In this document: piece by piece, positions 1 to 9,053 of the stretch
How the letters are laid out: each line of letters opens with the position of its first letter
Numbering within the stretch: the first letter of the stretch is position 1
Assembly (NCBI RefSeq): GCF_017873135.1
Contig: NZ_JAGGJV010000002.1
Coordinates: forward strand, 372,001 to 436,000
Length of the DNA stretch: 64,000 nt
DNA from: Rhizobium herbae
GTDB taxonomy: Bacteria; Pseudomonadota; Alphaproteobacteria; Rhizobiales; Rhizobiaceae
Direction: 5' to 3'
The notes under the pieces: model-generated
Told to the model about the DNA's origin: nothing
Database searches by the model: none
Seen by the model: the letters and a program-made list of their open reading frames with translations, nothing else
Position numbers and translations under genes: made by a program

Positions 1-2
1 CG

Positions 3-1004
3 GTCGAAGTGACCAAGACGCTGGAGCAGACCACCAAGATCGAGATGGACCTGCGGCTCGAGGCAGCGGCCCTGTCGGAGTTGGGCGAGAACGCCGCCGA
101 TGATCCGGGCTTCCGCGTGCCGAAGGTCGATTGGGAACGGACCGGCCGCGACGTCGTGACGATGGAGTGGGTCGACGGCACCAAGATGTCGGATGTCGAG
201 GGCCTGCGCCGCGCCGGTCACGATCTCAACGGGCTGGCGGACACGTTGATCCAGTCCTTCCTGCGCCACACCCTGCGCGACGGCTTTTTCCATGCCGACA
301 TGCACCAGGGCAATCTCTTCGTCGATCCGAAGGGCATGATCGTCGCCGTCGATTTTGGGATCGTCGGTCGTCTCGGCAAGAAGGAGCGCCGGTTCCTCGC
401 CGAAATCCTCTATGGCTTCATCACCCGCGACTACCGCCGCGTCGCCGATGTGCATTTCGAGGCCGGTTACGTGCCCGGCCACCATGACGTCGCAAGCTTC
501 GCCCAGGCGATCCGCGCCATCGGTGAGCCGATCCACGGCCAGCCGGCCGAAACCATCTCCATGGCCAAGCTGCTGACGCTGCTCTTCGAGGTGACTCAGC
601 TCTTCGACATGGAAACGCGGCCGGAACTGGTCATGCTGCAGAAGACCATGGTCGTCGTCGAAGGCGTCGCCCGCACGCTCAATCCGCGCTTCAACATGTG
701 GAAGGCCTCCGAGCCGGTGGTTGGCGGCTGGATCCGCGACAATCTCGGTCCCAAGCGCATTCTGGGGGACCTCAGGGAAGGGCTTCACGCGGCTGTCAGG
801 CTTGCAGAAGCGGCGCCGGAAATTGCTGCGAAAACGGAGCGGTTTTCCCGCGAGATCACGGCCATGGCAGAAAACGGCCTGCGTTTCGACGCGCAGACTG
901 CCGAAGCCATCGGCCGCTCGGAAGCCCGCCACAGCCGCTCGGGCCGTGTAGCGCTCTGGGTCATCGCGCTGACACTTGTCTACATCGCCTGGCGGGTTTT
1001 TTGA
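3..1004 (+). CDS. ubiB: UbiB-family atypical kinase for ubiquinone biosynthesis (3' part)
   Basis: The reading frame is open to the left edge, so the N-terminus lies outside the window. UbiB proteins are atypical protein-kinase-like ATPases attached to the inner membrane that support ubiquinone synthesis. Visible here are the ABC1/ADCK catalytic-loop motif DGFFHADMHQGN (about residue 95 of the visible part) and the metal-binding VDFGIVGRLG about 20 residues later. A hydrophobic segment (ALWVIALTLVYIAWRVF) ends the protein, as expected for the C-terminal membrane anchor of UbiB. In rhizobia ubiB usually lies next to coaBC and dut; here coaBC follows only after eight kilobases of other genes. 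Confidence 0.93.
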   Translation, partial: VEVTKTLEQTTKIEMDLRLEAAALSELGENAADDPGFRVPKVDWERTGRDVVTMEWVDGTKMSDVEGLRRAGHDLNGLADTLIQSFLRHTLRDGFFHADMHQGNLFVDPKGMIVAVDFGIVGRLGKKERRFLAEILYGFITRDYRRVADVHFEAGYVPGHHDVASFAQAIRAIGEPIHGQPAETISMAKLLTLLFEVTQLFDMETRPELVMLQKTMVVVEGVARTLNPRFNMWKASEPVVGGWIRDNLGPKRILGDLREGLHAAVRLAEAAPEIAAKTERFSREITAMAENGLRFDAQTAEAIGRSEARHSRSGRVALWVIALTLVYIAWRVF

Positions 1005-1041
1005 TCTTGCCTTTGCGGACGTGTTGGCTAAACTTCTCCGC

Positions 1042-1116
1042 ATGAACAGCGTAGCAAAGACCCTTACCATGACCTGCACGGACCCTTCGGGGTGCGCGGG
1101 GTTGGTGCTGGGCTAA
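1042..1116 (+). other. Possible 24-codon leader ORF upstream of the GNAT gene
   Basis: A short ATG-to-TAA frame of 24 codons lies between ubiB and the acetyltransferase gene. It has no convincing Shine-Dalgarno sequence, so translation is doubtful. It covers a UUCG-capped hairpin (about 1082-1091) and is followed by another hairpin (1137-1156). Its position ahead of a structure that hides the next ribosome-binding site is what makes it notable. It may be chance. Confidence 0.25.
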
Positions 1117-1136
1117 AAGCGCTTTCATCCTGTGGA

Positions 1137-1194
1137 CCCTGCCGAGGCAGGTAGGGTCGCAAGCTTCTTACCTCCTCGCATCTAAAGACGAGGA
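1137..1194 (+). promoter_or_regulatory. Structured leader hiding the ribosome-binding site of the GNAT gene
   Basis: Two hairpins are seen. CCCTGCC (1137-1143) can pair with GGTAGGG (1150-1156). TCCTCG (1173-1178) pairs perfectly with CGAGGA (1189-1194), and this second arm is the Shine-Dalgarno sequence six bases before the ATG at 1200. The left arm lies in ACCTCCT, the sequence of the anti-Shine-Dalgarno of 16S rRNA. This arrangement would keep translation low unless the hairpin is opened. The regulatory role is inferred from base pairing only. Confidence 0.4.
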
Positions 1195-1199
1195 TCGTC

Positions 1200-1772
1200 A
1201 TGAAGCAATCGGAAAGCCCGCCACCGCCCGCCTTGAAAAATGCCCTGCATATCCGGGCGTCGCGCCCCGGCGATCATGAGCAGATCGCCGCCGTGATGAA
1301 CCAGCCGCAAGTGCGGCGGGGAACGTTGCGCATGCCTCATACGCGTCCGGAGGAGGTCCTCTCGTGGTTGGAGAAGCCGTCAGAGGGAGGACTTCAACTG
1401 GTCGCGGAAAGGGACGGCGTCATTCTGGGAGCAGCCGGGCTCCATCGCCAGGCGGGGCGGCGTCATCACGCAGCGATGCTCGGCATGAGCGTCCATGACG
1501 CCCATCACCGGCAGGGTATCGGTAAAGCCCTGCTGTCTGAGCTCATCGATGCCGCCGACAAATGGCTGAACATAGTGCGCATCGAACTGACGGTCTTTAC
1601 CGACAATGCGGCGGCCATCGCACTTTACCAGGCGGCTGGCTTTGAGGCCGAAGGCATCCATCATGCATATGCCTTTCGGGACGGAAAGTTTGCGGATGTT
1701 TTGGCCATGGCCCGAATCCGGAAAATACTGGCGGACCCTGTTCCTTTTGGAACTGCGACCCCCCGTGATTGA
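1200..1772 (+). CDS. GNAT family N-acetyltransferase
   Basis: 190 residues with one GNAT domain. The acetyl-CoA-binding signature HHRQGIGKALL sits near residue 104, and the late motif FTDNAAAIALYQAAGFEAEG near residue 130 is typical of the RimI/MnaT-like branch. The substrate cannot be told from sequence. The ATG is preceded by GAGG at a good distance, but that site lies within a hairpin (see the leader entry). The gene stands alone between ubiB and a small secreted protein. It might modify an antibiotic, an amino acid or a protein N-terminus. Confidence 0.85.
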   Translation: MKQSESPPPPALKNALHIRASRPGDHEQIAAVMNQPQVRRGTLRMPHTRPEEVLSWLEKPSEGGLQLVAERDGVILGAAGLHRQAGRRHHAAMLGMSVHDAHHRQGIGKALLSELIDAADKWLNIVRIELTVFTDNAAAIALYQAAGFEAEGIHHAYAFRDGKFADVLAMARIRKILADPVPFGTATPRD

Positions 1773-1834
1773 GGTATTCTTCTTCTCAAGGATGAGGCGG
1801 GCTCATCCAGCCAATCACTTGAGGAGAGACCACC

Positions 1835-2083
1835 ATGCGCAAATTGATCATCGCTTCCATCGTTGCCGCTGGCGCGGCCCTTTCTTTCGCAGCCCCGTCC
1901 GTAGCTGGCGGCTACTATGGCGGTGGCTATTACGGCGGCGGCTACGACAACGTCGATCACTATTACGGCCATAAGCGCCACTACAAGCGGAGCTACTACG
2001 AGCCCCATTGCTGGATCAAGAAGATCCGCAAATATGACTATTACGGCAATCTGGTCGTCAAGCGCATCAGGGTCTGCAACTGA
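1835..2083 (+). CDS. Small secreted glycine/tyrosine-rich protein
   Basis: 82 residues. A clear Sec signal peptide (positive start MRK, hydrophobic stretch, cleavage likely after APSVA near residue 24) is followed by repeats of GGYYGGGYY, a basic His/Tyr/Lys/Arg stretch and a C-terminal part with two cysteines (HCWIKKIR and RVCN) that could form a disulfide. AGGAGA precedes the ATG. A strong terminator follows directly, so it is a one-gene transcript. Small proteins of this type are common in rhizobia; their function is unknown and an envelope role is only an inference. Confidence 0.75.
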   Translation: MRKLIIASIVAAGAALSFAAPSVAGGYYGGGYYGGGYDNVDHYYGHKRHYKRSYYEPHCWIKKIRKYDYYGNLVVKRIRVCN

Positions 2084-2113
2084 TCCGGCCTCCCCGGAGA
2101 GCAGCCACTGACG

Positions 2114-2142
2114 AAAACCGGCGGTCTCCCGCCGGTTTTTTA
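2114..2142 (+). terminator. Rho-independent terminator after the Gly/Tyr-rich protein
   Basis: ACCGGCGG and CCGCCGGT form a perfect 8-bp stem around a four-base loop and are followed by a run of six T. Confidence 0.85.
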
Positions 2143-2307
2143 TGTTTGCCGTGCAGCGCAAGGCAGCCATGGTGGAAACGCTGTGAAACGAAAAACAGGA
2201 AACATTACAAAGATTTCATGCTGTTGGACTTCAATAAGGCGTAGTTTCGACATAGCTAGCACGGGAATTGTAAGTCCCATATCCGAACTAATCTGAAAGA
2301 TGCTTGA

Positions 2308-3561
2308 ATGGCGGATGCCACCCGGAAAATTGCCCCTGTGATCGAGAAGGACGCGTTGCCCGCCGCGCAGTCTGTGGTGGCGCCAGAAAAACGCGCGCGC
2401 TCGCGCAAGCGCTGGCTCATCCTTCCGGCCCTGCTTCTGGCCATCGGCGCCGGTTGGTATGGCTGGTCAACCTACGGCGAGCAAAGCAACGCCGAGACCG
2501 TCGTCACCGAGATGCCGGTGCGCGGCGATATCGAAAACAGCGTCACGGCGTCAGGGCTTCTTAGCCCCATCAAGGATGTCGATGTCGGCGCCCAGGTGTC
2601 CGGCCAGCTGAAAAGCCTCAAGGTCGAGATCGGCGACAGCGTCAAGCAAGGCCAACTGATCGCCGAGATCGACAGCGCCTCGATCGAGACGCAGATCGAG
2701 ATCGCCGAGGCGGAACTCGCCAATCTCCAGGCCCAGATGATCGACAAGACCGCGCAGGTCGTACTGTCCGGGGCTAACCTGACGCGTCAGCGTGCTCTTG
2801 TCGCCGGCAACAGCGCGGCCCAGTCGGCGCTCGATGAAGCGGTTGCGGCGCTGGCAACGGCCGAAGCCAATGTCGATGCGCTGAAGGCGCAGGTCCGCAA
2901 GCAGCAGGCGACGCTGAAGGATGCCCGCATCAGCCTCGGCTATACCAAGATCTATGCGCCGATGACCGGCACGATCGTCAACACCTCCGCCAAGGAAGGC
3001 CAGACGCTGAACGCCAACCAGACGGCGCCGACCATCGTCACCATCGGCGACCTCTCGACCATGACCGTCGAGGCCGAGGTGTCGGAGGCCGATGTCGGCA
3101 AGCTGAAGGTCGGCATGAACGCCTATTTCACGCTGCTCGGCCAGCCCGGCAAGCGCTATCCCGGCACCTTGCGCCAGATCCAGCCGACGCCCTCGACCGA
3201 AAACAACGTCGTTCTCTACTATGCGCTGTTCGACGTGCCCAATCCCGACGGAAACCTGATGATGAACATGACGGCGCAGGTCTTCTTCGTGCGATCGTCG
3301 GCCGAAAACGTGCTGACGATCCCCGTCGCCGCCGTTCGTTCAGGCTCTGAGGGCAAGTCCGGCGAAGTCACTGTCGTCAATGCAGCGGGCGCGCGAGAAA
3401 CCCGCAAGGTCGAGACCGGCATCCGCAACCGCGTCCGCGTCGAGATCACCAAGGGTCTCGACGAGAACGATGCCGTCGTGGTCGGAACGGGCTCCGCGGA
3501 CAAGGCCGCGTCTTCCAGCCGCTCCAATTCGCGCCGCGGCATGCCGCCGCCGATGTTCTAG
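2308..3561 (+). CDS. MacA-like periplasmic adaptor of an efflux pump
   Basis: 417 residues. A cytoplasmic basic stretch leads to one membrane segment at about 36-54. The barrel-sandwich (lipoyl-like) half [18 protein letters not shown] follows at about residue 97, then a coiled-coil hairpin rich in Ala, Glu and Gln at about 130-205, the second lipoyl half, and a beta-barrel. This order is that of HlyD/MacA adaptors, which link an inner-membrane transporter to an outer-membrane channel. The next gene, 10 bases downstream, encodes the MacB-type ATPase, so the two form an operon. No TolC-like gene is nearby. The Shine-Dalgarno of the chosen ATG is weak. Confidence 0.9.
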   Translation: MADATRKIAPVIEKDALPAAQSVVAPEKRARSRKRWLILPALLLAIGAGWYGWSTYGEQSNAETVVTEMPVRGDIENSVTASGLLSPIKDVDVGAQVSGQLKSLKVEIGDSVKQGQLIAEIDSASIETQIEIAEAELANLQAQMIDKTAQVVLSGANLTRQRALVAGNSAAQSALDEAVAALATAEANVDALKAQVRKQQATLKDARISLGYTKIYAPMTGTIVNTSAKEGQTLNANQTAPTIVTIGDLSTMTVEAEVSEADVGKLKVGMNAYFTLLGQPGKRYPGTLRQIQPTPSTENNVVLYYALFDVPNPDGNLMMNMTAQVFFVRSSAENVLTIPVAAVRSGSEGKSGEVTVVNAAGARETRKVETGIRNRVRVEITKGLDENDAVVVGTGSADKAASSSRSNSRRGMPPPMF

Positions 3562-3571
3562 GGGCGCTTCC

Positions 3572-5518
3572 ATGACCGCGCTCATCTCTCTCAAGGATAT
3601 CCGCAAGACCTTCGTCAACGGCGACGTTGCGGTCGAGGTTCTGCGCGGCGTCTCGCTCGACATCCAGCCGGGCGAATTCGTCGCCATCGTCGGTGCCTCC
3701 GGCTCCGGCAAGTCGACGCTGATGAATCTGCTTGGCTGCCTCGATACGCCGACCGGCGGGCAATATCTGCTGGAGGGCGAGGACGTGTCGGGGTTGAACG
3801 CCGACGAACTGGCCGCCAGACGTCGCCAGATGTTCGGCTTCGTCTTCCAGAGCTACAATCTCGTGCCGACCGCGACGGCCCAGGAAAATGTCGAGATCCC
3901 GGCCATCTACGCCGGCATGCCGGCGCGAGAACGGCGTGACCGGGCAGAGACCTTGCTGCGCTCGCTGCGGCTTGGCGACCGGCTCGATCATCTGCCCAAC
4001 CAGCTTTCCGGCGGCCAGCAGCAGCGTGTCTCTATCGCCCGCGCGCTGATGAACGGCGGCCAGATCATCCTCGCCGACGAGCCGACCGGCGCGCTCGACA
4101 GCCAGAGCGGCAAGGAAGTGATGGCGACCCTGCGTCAGATGAATGATGAGGGCCATACCGTCATTATCATCACCCATGCGCCGGAACTGGCCGAATCCGC
4201 CGATCGTGTCATCGAGATCAGCGACGGCCTGATCGTCGCCGACCGTATCCCCGGCAATGTCAGGCGTATCGGCCGCAGCAAGCCGACGCTCGCTGCAAGG
4301 GTCGCCGGCAAGGCTGCTATCGTGACCGATGTGGCCGAGGCGGTGCGCATGTCGTTCCGGGCCTTGCGCGCCAATCTGTTCCGCACCATCCTGACGCTGC
4401 TCGGCATCGTCATCGGCGTCAGCTCGGTCGTCGCGATGCTGGCCATCGGCACCGGCGCACAGGATTCGGTGCTGAGCCGCATCGCTGCCATGGGCTCCAA
4501 TCTGCTGGTGGTCCGGCCCAATATGGCCAATTTCCGCGGCGGCGAAGGAGGCAGCATCGTCTCGCTGATCCCGTCCGATGCCGATGCCATTCTCGACCTG
4601 CCGAACATCAGTTTCGCGGTTCCCGAAATGTCCAGTTCGCTTACCGTGCGTGCCGGCAATCTCGATACGCAGACAACCGTCAACGGCACGGTGCCGCAGT
4701 TTCCCGAGGCGAAATCCTGGACGATCGAGGATGGCGCCTTCCTCGAAAAGTCGGACATGGACGCTTATGCGACCGTTGCCGTGCTGGGCCGCACGGTTGC
4801 CGATACGCTGTTTCCCGACGGCGCCGATCCGCTTGGCCAGTATATTCTCATCAAGAACATCCCCTTTCAGGTGATCGGCGTCATGTCGAAGAAGGGCGCG
4901 ACCGCCGGCGGCAACGATCAGGACGACACGGTTCTGGTGCCGCTCTCCACGGGCAACCTGCGCCTCTTTGGCGCGAAAAATGTGCGCTCCATTACCGTGC
5001 AGGTGAAGGACGACAGCGCCATCAACGTCACCCAGGACCAGATCCAGGCGCTGCTCGACGAGCGGCACAAGCGGCAGGACACGCAGATCACCAATCTCGC
5101 CGCGATCCGCGAGACGTTTACCGAAACCTCCAACATCCTGAAGATTTTCCTCGGTTCCATTGCCGCGATCTCGCTGCTGGTCGGCGGTATCGGCGTAATG
5201 AACATCATGCTCGTCTCCGTCACCGAGCGCACCCGCGAGATCGGCATCCGCATGGCAACGGGCGCGCGGGGCCGCGATATCCTCACCCAGTTCATCGTCG
5301 AAGCGCTGGTCGTCTCCGCGCTCGGCGGGCTGATCGGTGTCGGACTGGGTCTCAGCATCGGCGCGATCGCGCAGGCCTTCGGCGTCGCCGTCAGTTTTGC
5401 GCCAGGGCCTGTCATCCTCGCCTTCGGCAGCGCCTTTTTGACCGGGCTCGTCTTCGGCTACCTGCCGGCTTACAATGCCTCGCGCCTGCAACCGGCCGTG
5501 GCGCTGGCCTCGACCTGA
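3572..5518 (+). CDS. MacB-type ABC transporter (ATPase fused to permease)
   Basis: 648 residues, the same size as E. coli MacB. The N-terminal ATPase has Walker [10 protein letters not shown] at 41-49, the signature LSGGQQQR and Walker [14 protein letters not shown] membrane helix near 275-300, a large periplasmic domain, and a C-terminal FtsX-like block of three helices (from about 525) follow. MacB works as a mechanotransmission pump with MacA, moving macrolides, peptides or lipopeptides out through a TolC-like channel. The substrate here is unknown. I chose the ATG at 3572, right after macA, because the frame to its left only shadows macA. Confidence 0.93.
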   Translation: MTALISLKDIRKTFVNGDVAVEVLRGVSLDIQPGEFVAIVGASGSGKSTLMNLLGCLDTPTGGQYLLEGEDVSGLNADELAARRRQMFGFVFQSYNLVPTATAQENVEIPAIYAGMPARERRDRAETLLRSLRLGDRLDHLPNQLSGGQQQRVSIARALMNGGQIILADEPTGALDSQSGKEVMATLRQMNDEGHTVIIITHAPELAESADRVIEISDGLIVADRIPGNVRRIGRSKPTLAARVAGKAAIVTDVAEAVRMSFRALRANLFRTILTLLGIVIGVSSVVAMLAIGTGAQDSVLSRIAAMGSNLLVVRPNMANFRGGEGGSIVSLIPSDADAILDLPNISFAVPEMSSSLTVRAGNLDTQTTVNGTVPQFPEAKSWTIEDGAFLEKSDMDAYATVAVLGRTVADTLFPDGADPLGQYILIKNIPFQVIGVMSKKGATAGGNDQDDTVLVPLSTGNLRLFGAKNVRSITVQVKDDSAINVTQDQIQALLDERHKRQDTQITNLAAIRETFTETSNILKIFLGSIAAISLLVGGIGVMNIMLVSVTERTREIGIRMATGARGRDILTQFIVEALVVSALGGLIGVGLGLSIGAIAQAFGVAVSFAPGPVILAFGSAFLTGLVFGYLPAYNASRLQPAVALAST

Positions 5519-5606
5519 CCCGGCAGTTACACGCGATGCATCTGTCATGGTTGACGCCGCTCCCCTGATCGTTTCCACTGATGCAGGTGAAACAGGAGGG
5601 AGCCCA

Positions 5607-6074
5607 ATGTCGGATGCAGATCGTTTCATGACCGAGGCCATCGCGCTTGCCCGCGAGAATGTCCGCAGAGGCGGACGCCCGTTTGGTGCCGTGCTGGTCA
5701 TGGATGGCGAGGTTGTCGCCCACGGCGTCAACGGCTTGGTCGAAACGCATGACCCGACATCCCACGCCGAACTGCTCGCCGTGCGCGCGGCGGCCATCAA
5801 GCGCCATTCGCCCATCCTGAAGGGCGCCACCATGTATGCCAGCGGCCACCCATGCCCGATGTGCCTTGCCGCCATGCGTATTGCCGGCATCACCGATATT
5901 TTCTACGCGTATTCCAACGAGGACGGTGCACCCTACGGGCTGACTTCAGCTGGGCTCTACGACGACCTCAGAAAACCCTTGGCCGAACAGCAGATGAGCT
6001 TTGCCTATCACCCGGTGCGACCGGAGGGGGAGGCCGATCTTTATGACCTGTGGAGGGAGATGCAGGAGGGGTAA
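5607..6074 (+). CDS. Nucleoside/guanine deaminase family protein
   Basis: 155 residues of the cytidine-deaminase fold. The zinc ligands and proton shuttle are visible: HAE at about residue 57 and PCPMC at about residue 87. The length and the motif GGRPFGAVLV fit small guanine deaminases (GuaD-like) better than TadA, although a related base deaminase is possible. AGGAGG lies eight bases before the ATG. The gene stands alone after macB, and a palindromic repeat follows it. Confidence 0.82.
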   Translation: MSDADRFMTEAIALARENVRRGGRPFGAVLVMDGEVVAHGVNGLVETHDPTSHAELLAVRAAAIKRHSPILKGATMYASGHPCPMCLAAMRIAGITDIFYAYSNEDGAPYGLTSAGLYDDLRKPLAEQQMSFAYHPVRPEGEADLYDLWREMQEG

Positions 6075-6111
6075 TCCGCGGGGAGAGGGGACGACAGAGT
6101 TTGCGGCTTGG

Positions 6112-6161
6112 TCCTTCTCCCCGTCATGACGGGGGGAAGGTGCCCGACAGGGCGGATGAGG
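6112..6161. repeat. Partial rhizobial palindromic element
   Basis: Contains CCTTCTCCCCG paired with CGGGGGGAAGG, then the hairpin GCCC-GACA-GGGC, then GGATGAGGGG. The same hairpin order occurs in the element inside the di-haem oxidoreductase gene (56006-56073) and, inverted, near 41619. Here the left outer arm is missing. It lies between the convergent deaminase and P-type ATPase genes. Confidence 0.7.
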
Positions 6162-6188
6162 GGCGTGGCGATGAGCCCCCAAAACAAC

Positions 6189-8459
6189 TCACGCATTCCG
6201 CACCGGCGCCAGCAGCCTCAGCGCGTTGATCGTCACCAGCACCGTCGCACCCGTATCGGCAAGGATCGCCGGCCAGAGCCCGGTAATCCCGGCAATCGTC
6301 GTCACCAGGAACACGGCCTTGAGCCCCAGCGCGATGGTGATGTTCTGGCGGATATTGCCCATGGTGCGCTTGGACAGGTCGATCATCTGGGCGACGTCGC
6401 CCACCCGTCCGTGAAGCACGGCGGCATCGGCGGTTTCGAGCGCCACGTCGGTGCCGCCGCCCATGGCGATGCCGATATCGGCTGTCGCCAGCGCCGGTGC
6501 ATCGTTGATCCCGTCGCCGACCTTGGCGACGATCAGGCCCTGCCGTTTCAGTTCACCGACGATCCGCTGCTTGTCTTCCGGCATCAGCTCTGCCCGTACC
6601 TCGATGCCGAGCTGCTTGCCGATCGCGGTTGCTGTGCGTTTGTTGTCGCCGGTCAGCATAACGATTCGGATGCCGGCATCCGTCAGCGCCTTCAACCCGG
6701 ATTTCGCGTCCGCGCGCGGCTCGTCGCGCATGGCAATGGCGCCCGCCAGTGCCTCGCCGATGATCAGCACGGATACGGTCTTGCCTTCGTCGTTGAGCGC
6801 TGTGATCTGCGCGGTCTGCTCTGCCGACAGCGCCACTCGGTCTCCGGCTGCCTGCGGCGAGCCGAGGAAGATTGCCTTGCCGTCCACGGTCGCCGTCACG
6901 CCCTTGCCGCCCAGTGCCTTTGCGTCGGATGCCACCGGGATGGACACCTGGTCCGCCGCTGCCCGGTCGAGGATCGCCTTGGCCAGCGGATGGCTCGATC
7001 CCGTTTCAAGCGCCGCCGCGAAGGTCAGCACATCCGCTTCCGGATGATGAAAGCCGATGATGTCGGTGACCTTCGGCTTGCCCTCGGTCAATGTGCCCGT
7101 CTTGTCCAGCGCCACGGCGGTGATCGTGCCCAGCATCTCCAGCACCGCACCGCCCTTGAGCAGCAGGCCCCGCCGTGCTCCTGCCGAAAGCGAAGCGGCA
7201 ATCGCCGCGGGTGTCGAGATGACGAGGGCGCAGGGGCAGCCGATCAGCAGGATGGCAAGCCCCTTGTAGACCCATTCGCCCCAGGCGCCGCCAAGCAGCA
7301 ATGGCGGGATGATGGCCACAAGCGCTGCGACGACAAGAACGCCCGGCGTGTAATAGCGCGAGAACCGATCGATGAAGCGTTCGGTCGGCGCCTTGGATTC
7401 CTGCGCCTCCTCCACCAGCTTGACGACGCGGGCAATGGTGTTGTCGGCGGCGGCCGCGGTCACCCGCACCCGCAGGGCCGCGTCGCCGTTGATCGTGCCG
7501 GCAAAGACCTTGTCATCGATGCCCTTGCGCACCGGCGTGCTTTCGCCGGTCACCGGTGCCTCGTCGATGGCGCTTTCGCCGGAGAGAATGATCCCGTCGG
7601 CGGATACGCGATCACCGGGGCGCACAAGGATGATCGCGCCGACGGCAAGTCCTTCGGCCGGAACCGAACGTGTCTGCCCATCGACCTCAAGCAGCGCCTC
7701 CTTCGGCACCAGCGCCGTCAGCGACTGGATGCTCTGTCGCGCCTTGCCGGCCGCCACGCCTTCGAGAAGCTCGCCGACAAGAAAGAGGAAAACCACGGCG
7801 GCCGCTTCTTCGCCGGCATTGATGACGACAGCGCCGATAGCGGCAATCGTCATCAGCATTTCGATCGAAAACGGTGTGCCCGCCATGGCGGCCATGACAG
7901 CGCGCCGCGCGATCGGTACGAGGCCGATCAGCATGGCGGCGATGAAGATATAGGACGCGATCGACGGCACGAGATGGCCGATCGCATAGGCGACGACAAG
8001 CGCTGCACCCGACAGGATGGTCAGCTTGCCCTTTTTGCTCGCCCACCAGGGGCCGGTCGCCGGGCCATGGTCGTGTCCGTGCAACCCTTCGATTTCGGCC
8101 GCCCCGGTCTGTTTGACGTCGTCATGTCGGGCATGGTCATGTCCCGCATGGTCGTGATCCGCATGTGCATGGCCGTCTGTGCTGTGATCATGGCCGCATC
8201 CCGCATGCTTGTCCTCGGCGACCGTTGCCGCGGCCTTGCCCGCCAGCTGCGCGACCGAATAGCCAAGCCCGGTCACCTTCTTGGCGATGGCGGCAAGGTC
8301 GCTCGCATCGTCATGATTGACCGTCATGGTGCCGGCGGTCACTGACACCGAAACGTCCTTGACGCCAGGCATGCGCCGGACGGCCGTGTCGATCTTGGCC
8401 GCGCAGGAGGCGCAATCCATGCCCTCCACCCGGTACCGTGTCTGTGTCGCCTCTGCCAT
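6189..8459 (-). CDS. zntA: Heavy-metal P1B-type ATPase, Zn/Cd/Pb exporter
   Basis: 756 residues. An N-terminal heavy-metal-associated domain carries GMDCASC near residue 13. A linker at about 85-125 is very rich in His and Asp (repeats such as DHDHAGHDHARHDD) and should bind metal. The core has TGES, the intramembrane CPC motif (LIGCPCALV), the phosphorylation motif DKTGTLTEG, the HP motif SSHPLAKAI and GDGINDAPALA. CPC with a zinc-type HMA and an adjacent ZntR/CadR-like MerR gene point to Zn2+, Cd2+ or Pb2+ export. I chose the ATG at 8459 because AGGGA precedes it; an upstream TTG in frame looks less likely. Confidence 0.93.
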   Translation of the reverse strand: MAEATQTRYRVEGMDCASCAAKIDTAVRRMPGVKDVSVSVTAGTMTVNHDDASDLAAIAKKVTGLGYSVAQLAGKAAATVAEDKHAGCGHDHSTDGHAHADHDHAGHDHARHDDVKQTGAAEIEGLHGHDHGPATGPWWASKKGKLTILSGAALVVAYAIGHLVPSIASYIFIAAMLIGLVPIARRAVMAAMAGTPFSIEMLMTIAAIGAVVINAGEEAAAVVFLFLVGELLEGVAAGKARQSIQSLTALVPKEALLEVDGQTRSVPAEGLAVGAIILVRPGDRVSADGIILSGESAIDEAPVTGESTPVRKGIDDKVFAGTINGDAALRVRVTAAAADNTIARVVKLVEEAQESKAPTERFIDRFSRYYTPGVLVVAALVAIIPPLLLGGAWGEWVYKGLAILLIGCPCALVISTPAAIAASLSAGARRGLLLKGGAVLEMLGTITAVALDKTGTLTEGKPKVTDIIGFHHPEADVLTFAAALETGSSHPLAKAILDRAAADQVSIPVASDAKALGGKGVTATVDGKAIFLGSPQAAGDRVALSAEQTAQITALNDEGKTVSVLIIGEALAGAIAMRDEPRADAKSGLKALTDAGIRIVMLTGDNKRTATAIGKQLGIEVRAELMPEDKQRIVGELKRQGLIVAKVGDGINDAPALATADIGIAMGGGTDVALETADAAVLHGRVGDVAQMIDLSKRTMGNIRQNITIALGLKAVFLVTTIAGITGLWPAILADTGATVLVTINALRLLAPVRNA

Positions 8460-8501
8460 GATTCGCGTCCCTGTATGCTTGCTTGTCAAACCCTGGCATC
8501 T

Positions 8502-8532
8502 TTCCTACATCCTCTAGCGACTAGAGGTGCAA
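8502..8532 (-). promoter_or_regulatory. MerR-type promoter/operator of the metal ATPase gene
   Basis: A perfect dyad CCTCTAG-CGA-CTAGAGG occupies 8511-8527 between the divergent ATPase and regulator genes. On the minus strand it lies between a -35 box TTGCAC (8532-8527) and a -10-like TAGGAA (8507-8502) with a 19-base spacer. MerR-family activators typically use overlong 19-20 base spacers, which they untwist when metal binds. The -10 match is weak, but the geometry matches ZntR/CadR promoters. Confidence 0.75.
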
Positions 8533-8543
8533 GAGGAAAATTC

Positions 8544-8966
8544 ATGAAAAAGATCACCATCGGCGAGGCAGCCCGCCAAAGCGGCGTCAAGGTGCCGACG
8601 ATCCGCTATTATGAAGGCATCGGCCTGCTTCGGGAGCCCAGCCGCAGCGAGGGCAATCAGCGCGCCTATGAACAATCGGATCTCAGCCGTCTCACCTTCA
8701 TCCGCCATGCCCGTGAACTCGGCTTCGAGGTCGAGGCGATCCGCACGCTTCTCAGCCTCCAGGACAATCCGCTGCAGCCCTGCGCTTCCGCCGATGCCAT
8801 CGCCAAGGCCCGGCTCGTCGAGGTCGAGCAGCGTATCCGCAGCCTGATGGCGCTGAAGGCCGAGCTGGAAATGATGGTGGAGGGCTGCGGCCATGGCCGG
8901 GTGGATCAATGCCGGGTGATCGAGGTGCTTGCCGATCATGCCGAGTGCAAGCATCACAGTCACTGA
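8544..8966 (+). CDS. MerR-family metal-responsive regulator (ZntR/CadR-like)
   Basis: 140 residues. The N-terminal winged helix-turn-helix reads ITIGEAARQSGVKVPTIRYY, followed by the long dimerisation helix. Candidate metal ligands are Cys in QPCASADAIA (about residue 79), Cys in EGCGHG (about 114) and the C-terminal ECKHHSH. This set resembles Zn, Cd or Pb sensors rather than CueR, whose two cysteines lie only in the C-terminal loop. The gene diverges from the metal ATPase gene across a shared dyad operator, so it very likely controls that exporter. Confidence 0.88.
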   Translation: MKKITIGEAARQSGVKVPTIRYYEGIGLLREPSRSEGNQRAYEQSDLSRLTFIRHARELGFEVEAIRTLLSLQDNPLQPCASADAIAKARLVEVEQRIRSLMALKAELEMMVEGCGHGRVDQCRVIEVLADHAECKHHSH

Positions 8967-9053
8967 TATGGGCGCCGGATCGCGGCCGATTGCGCGCGAC
9001 ATGCCTCTCGGCTACGGTCGTCGCGCATGAAGACACATAAAAGACGGACCGTC

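Noticed and set aside
3446-5893. 815-codon minus-strand open frame opposite macB
   Set aside because: It lies antisense to the well-supported MacB gene, has no recognisable domain, is rich in Arg, Asp and Gly as in GC-rich shadow frames, and lacks a ribosome-binding site.
6108-8345. 745-codon plus-strand open frame opposite the metal ATPase
   Set aside because: Antisense to a gene with all P-type ATPase motifs; composition is that of a shadow frame.
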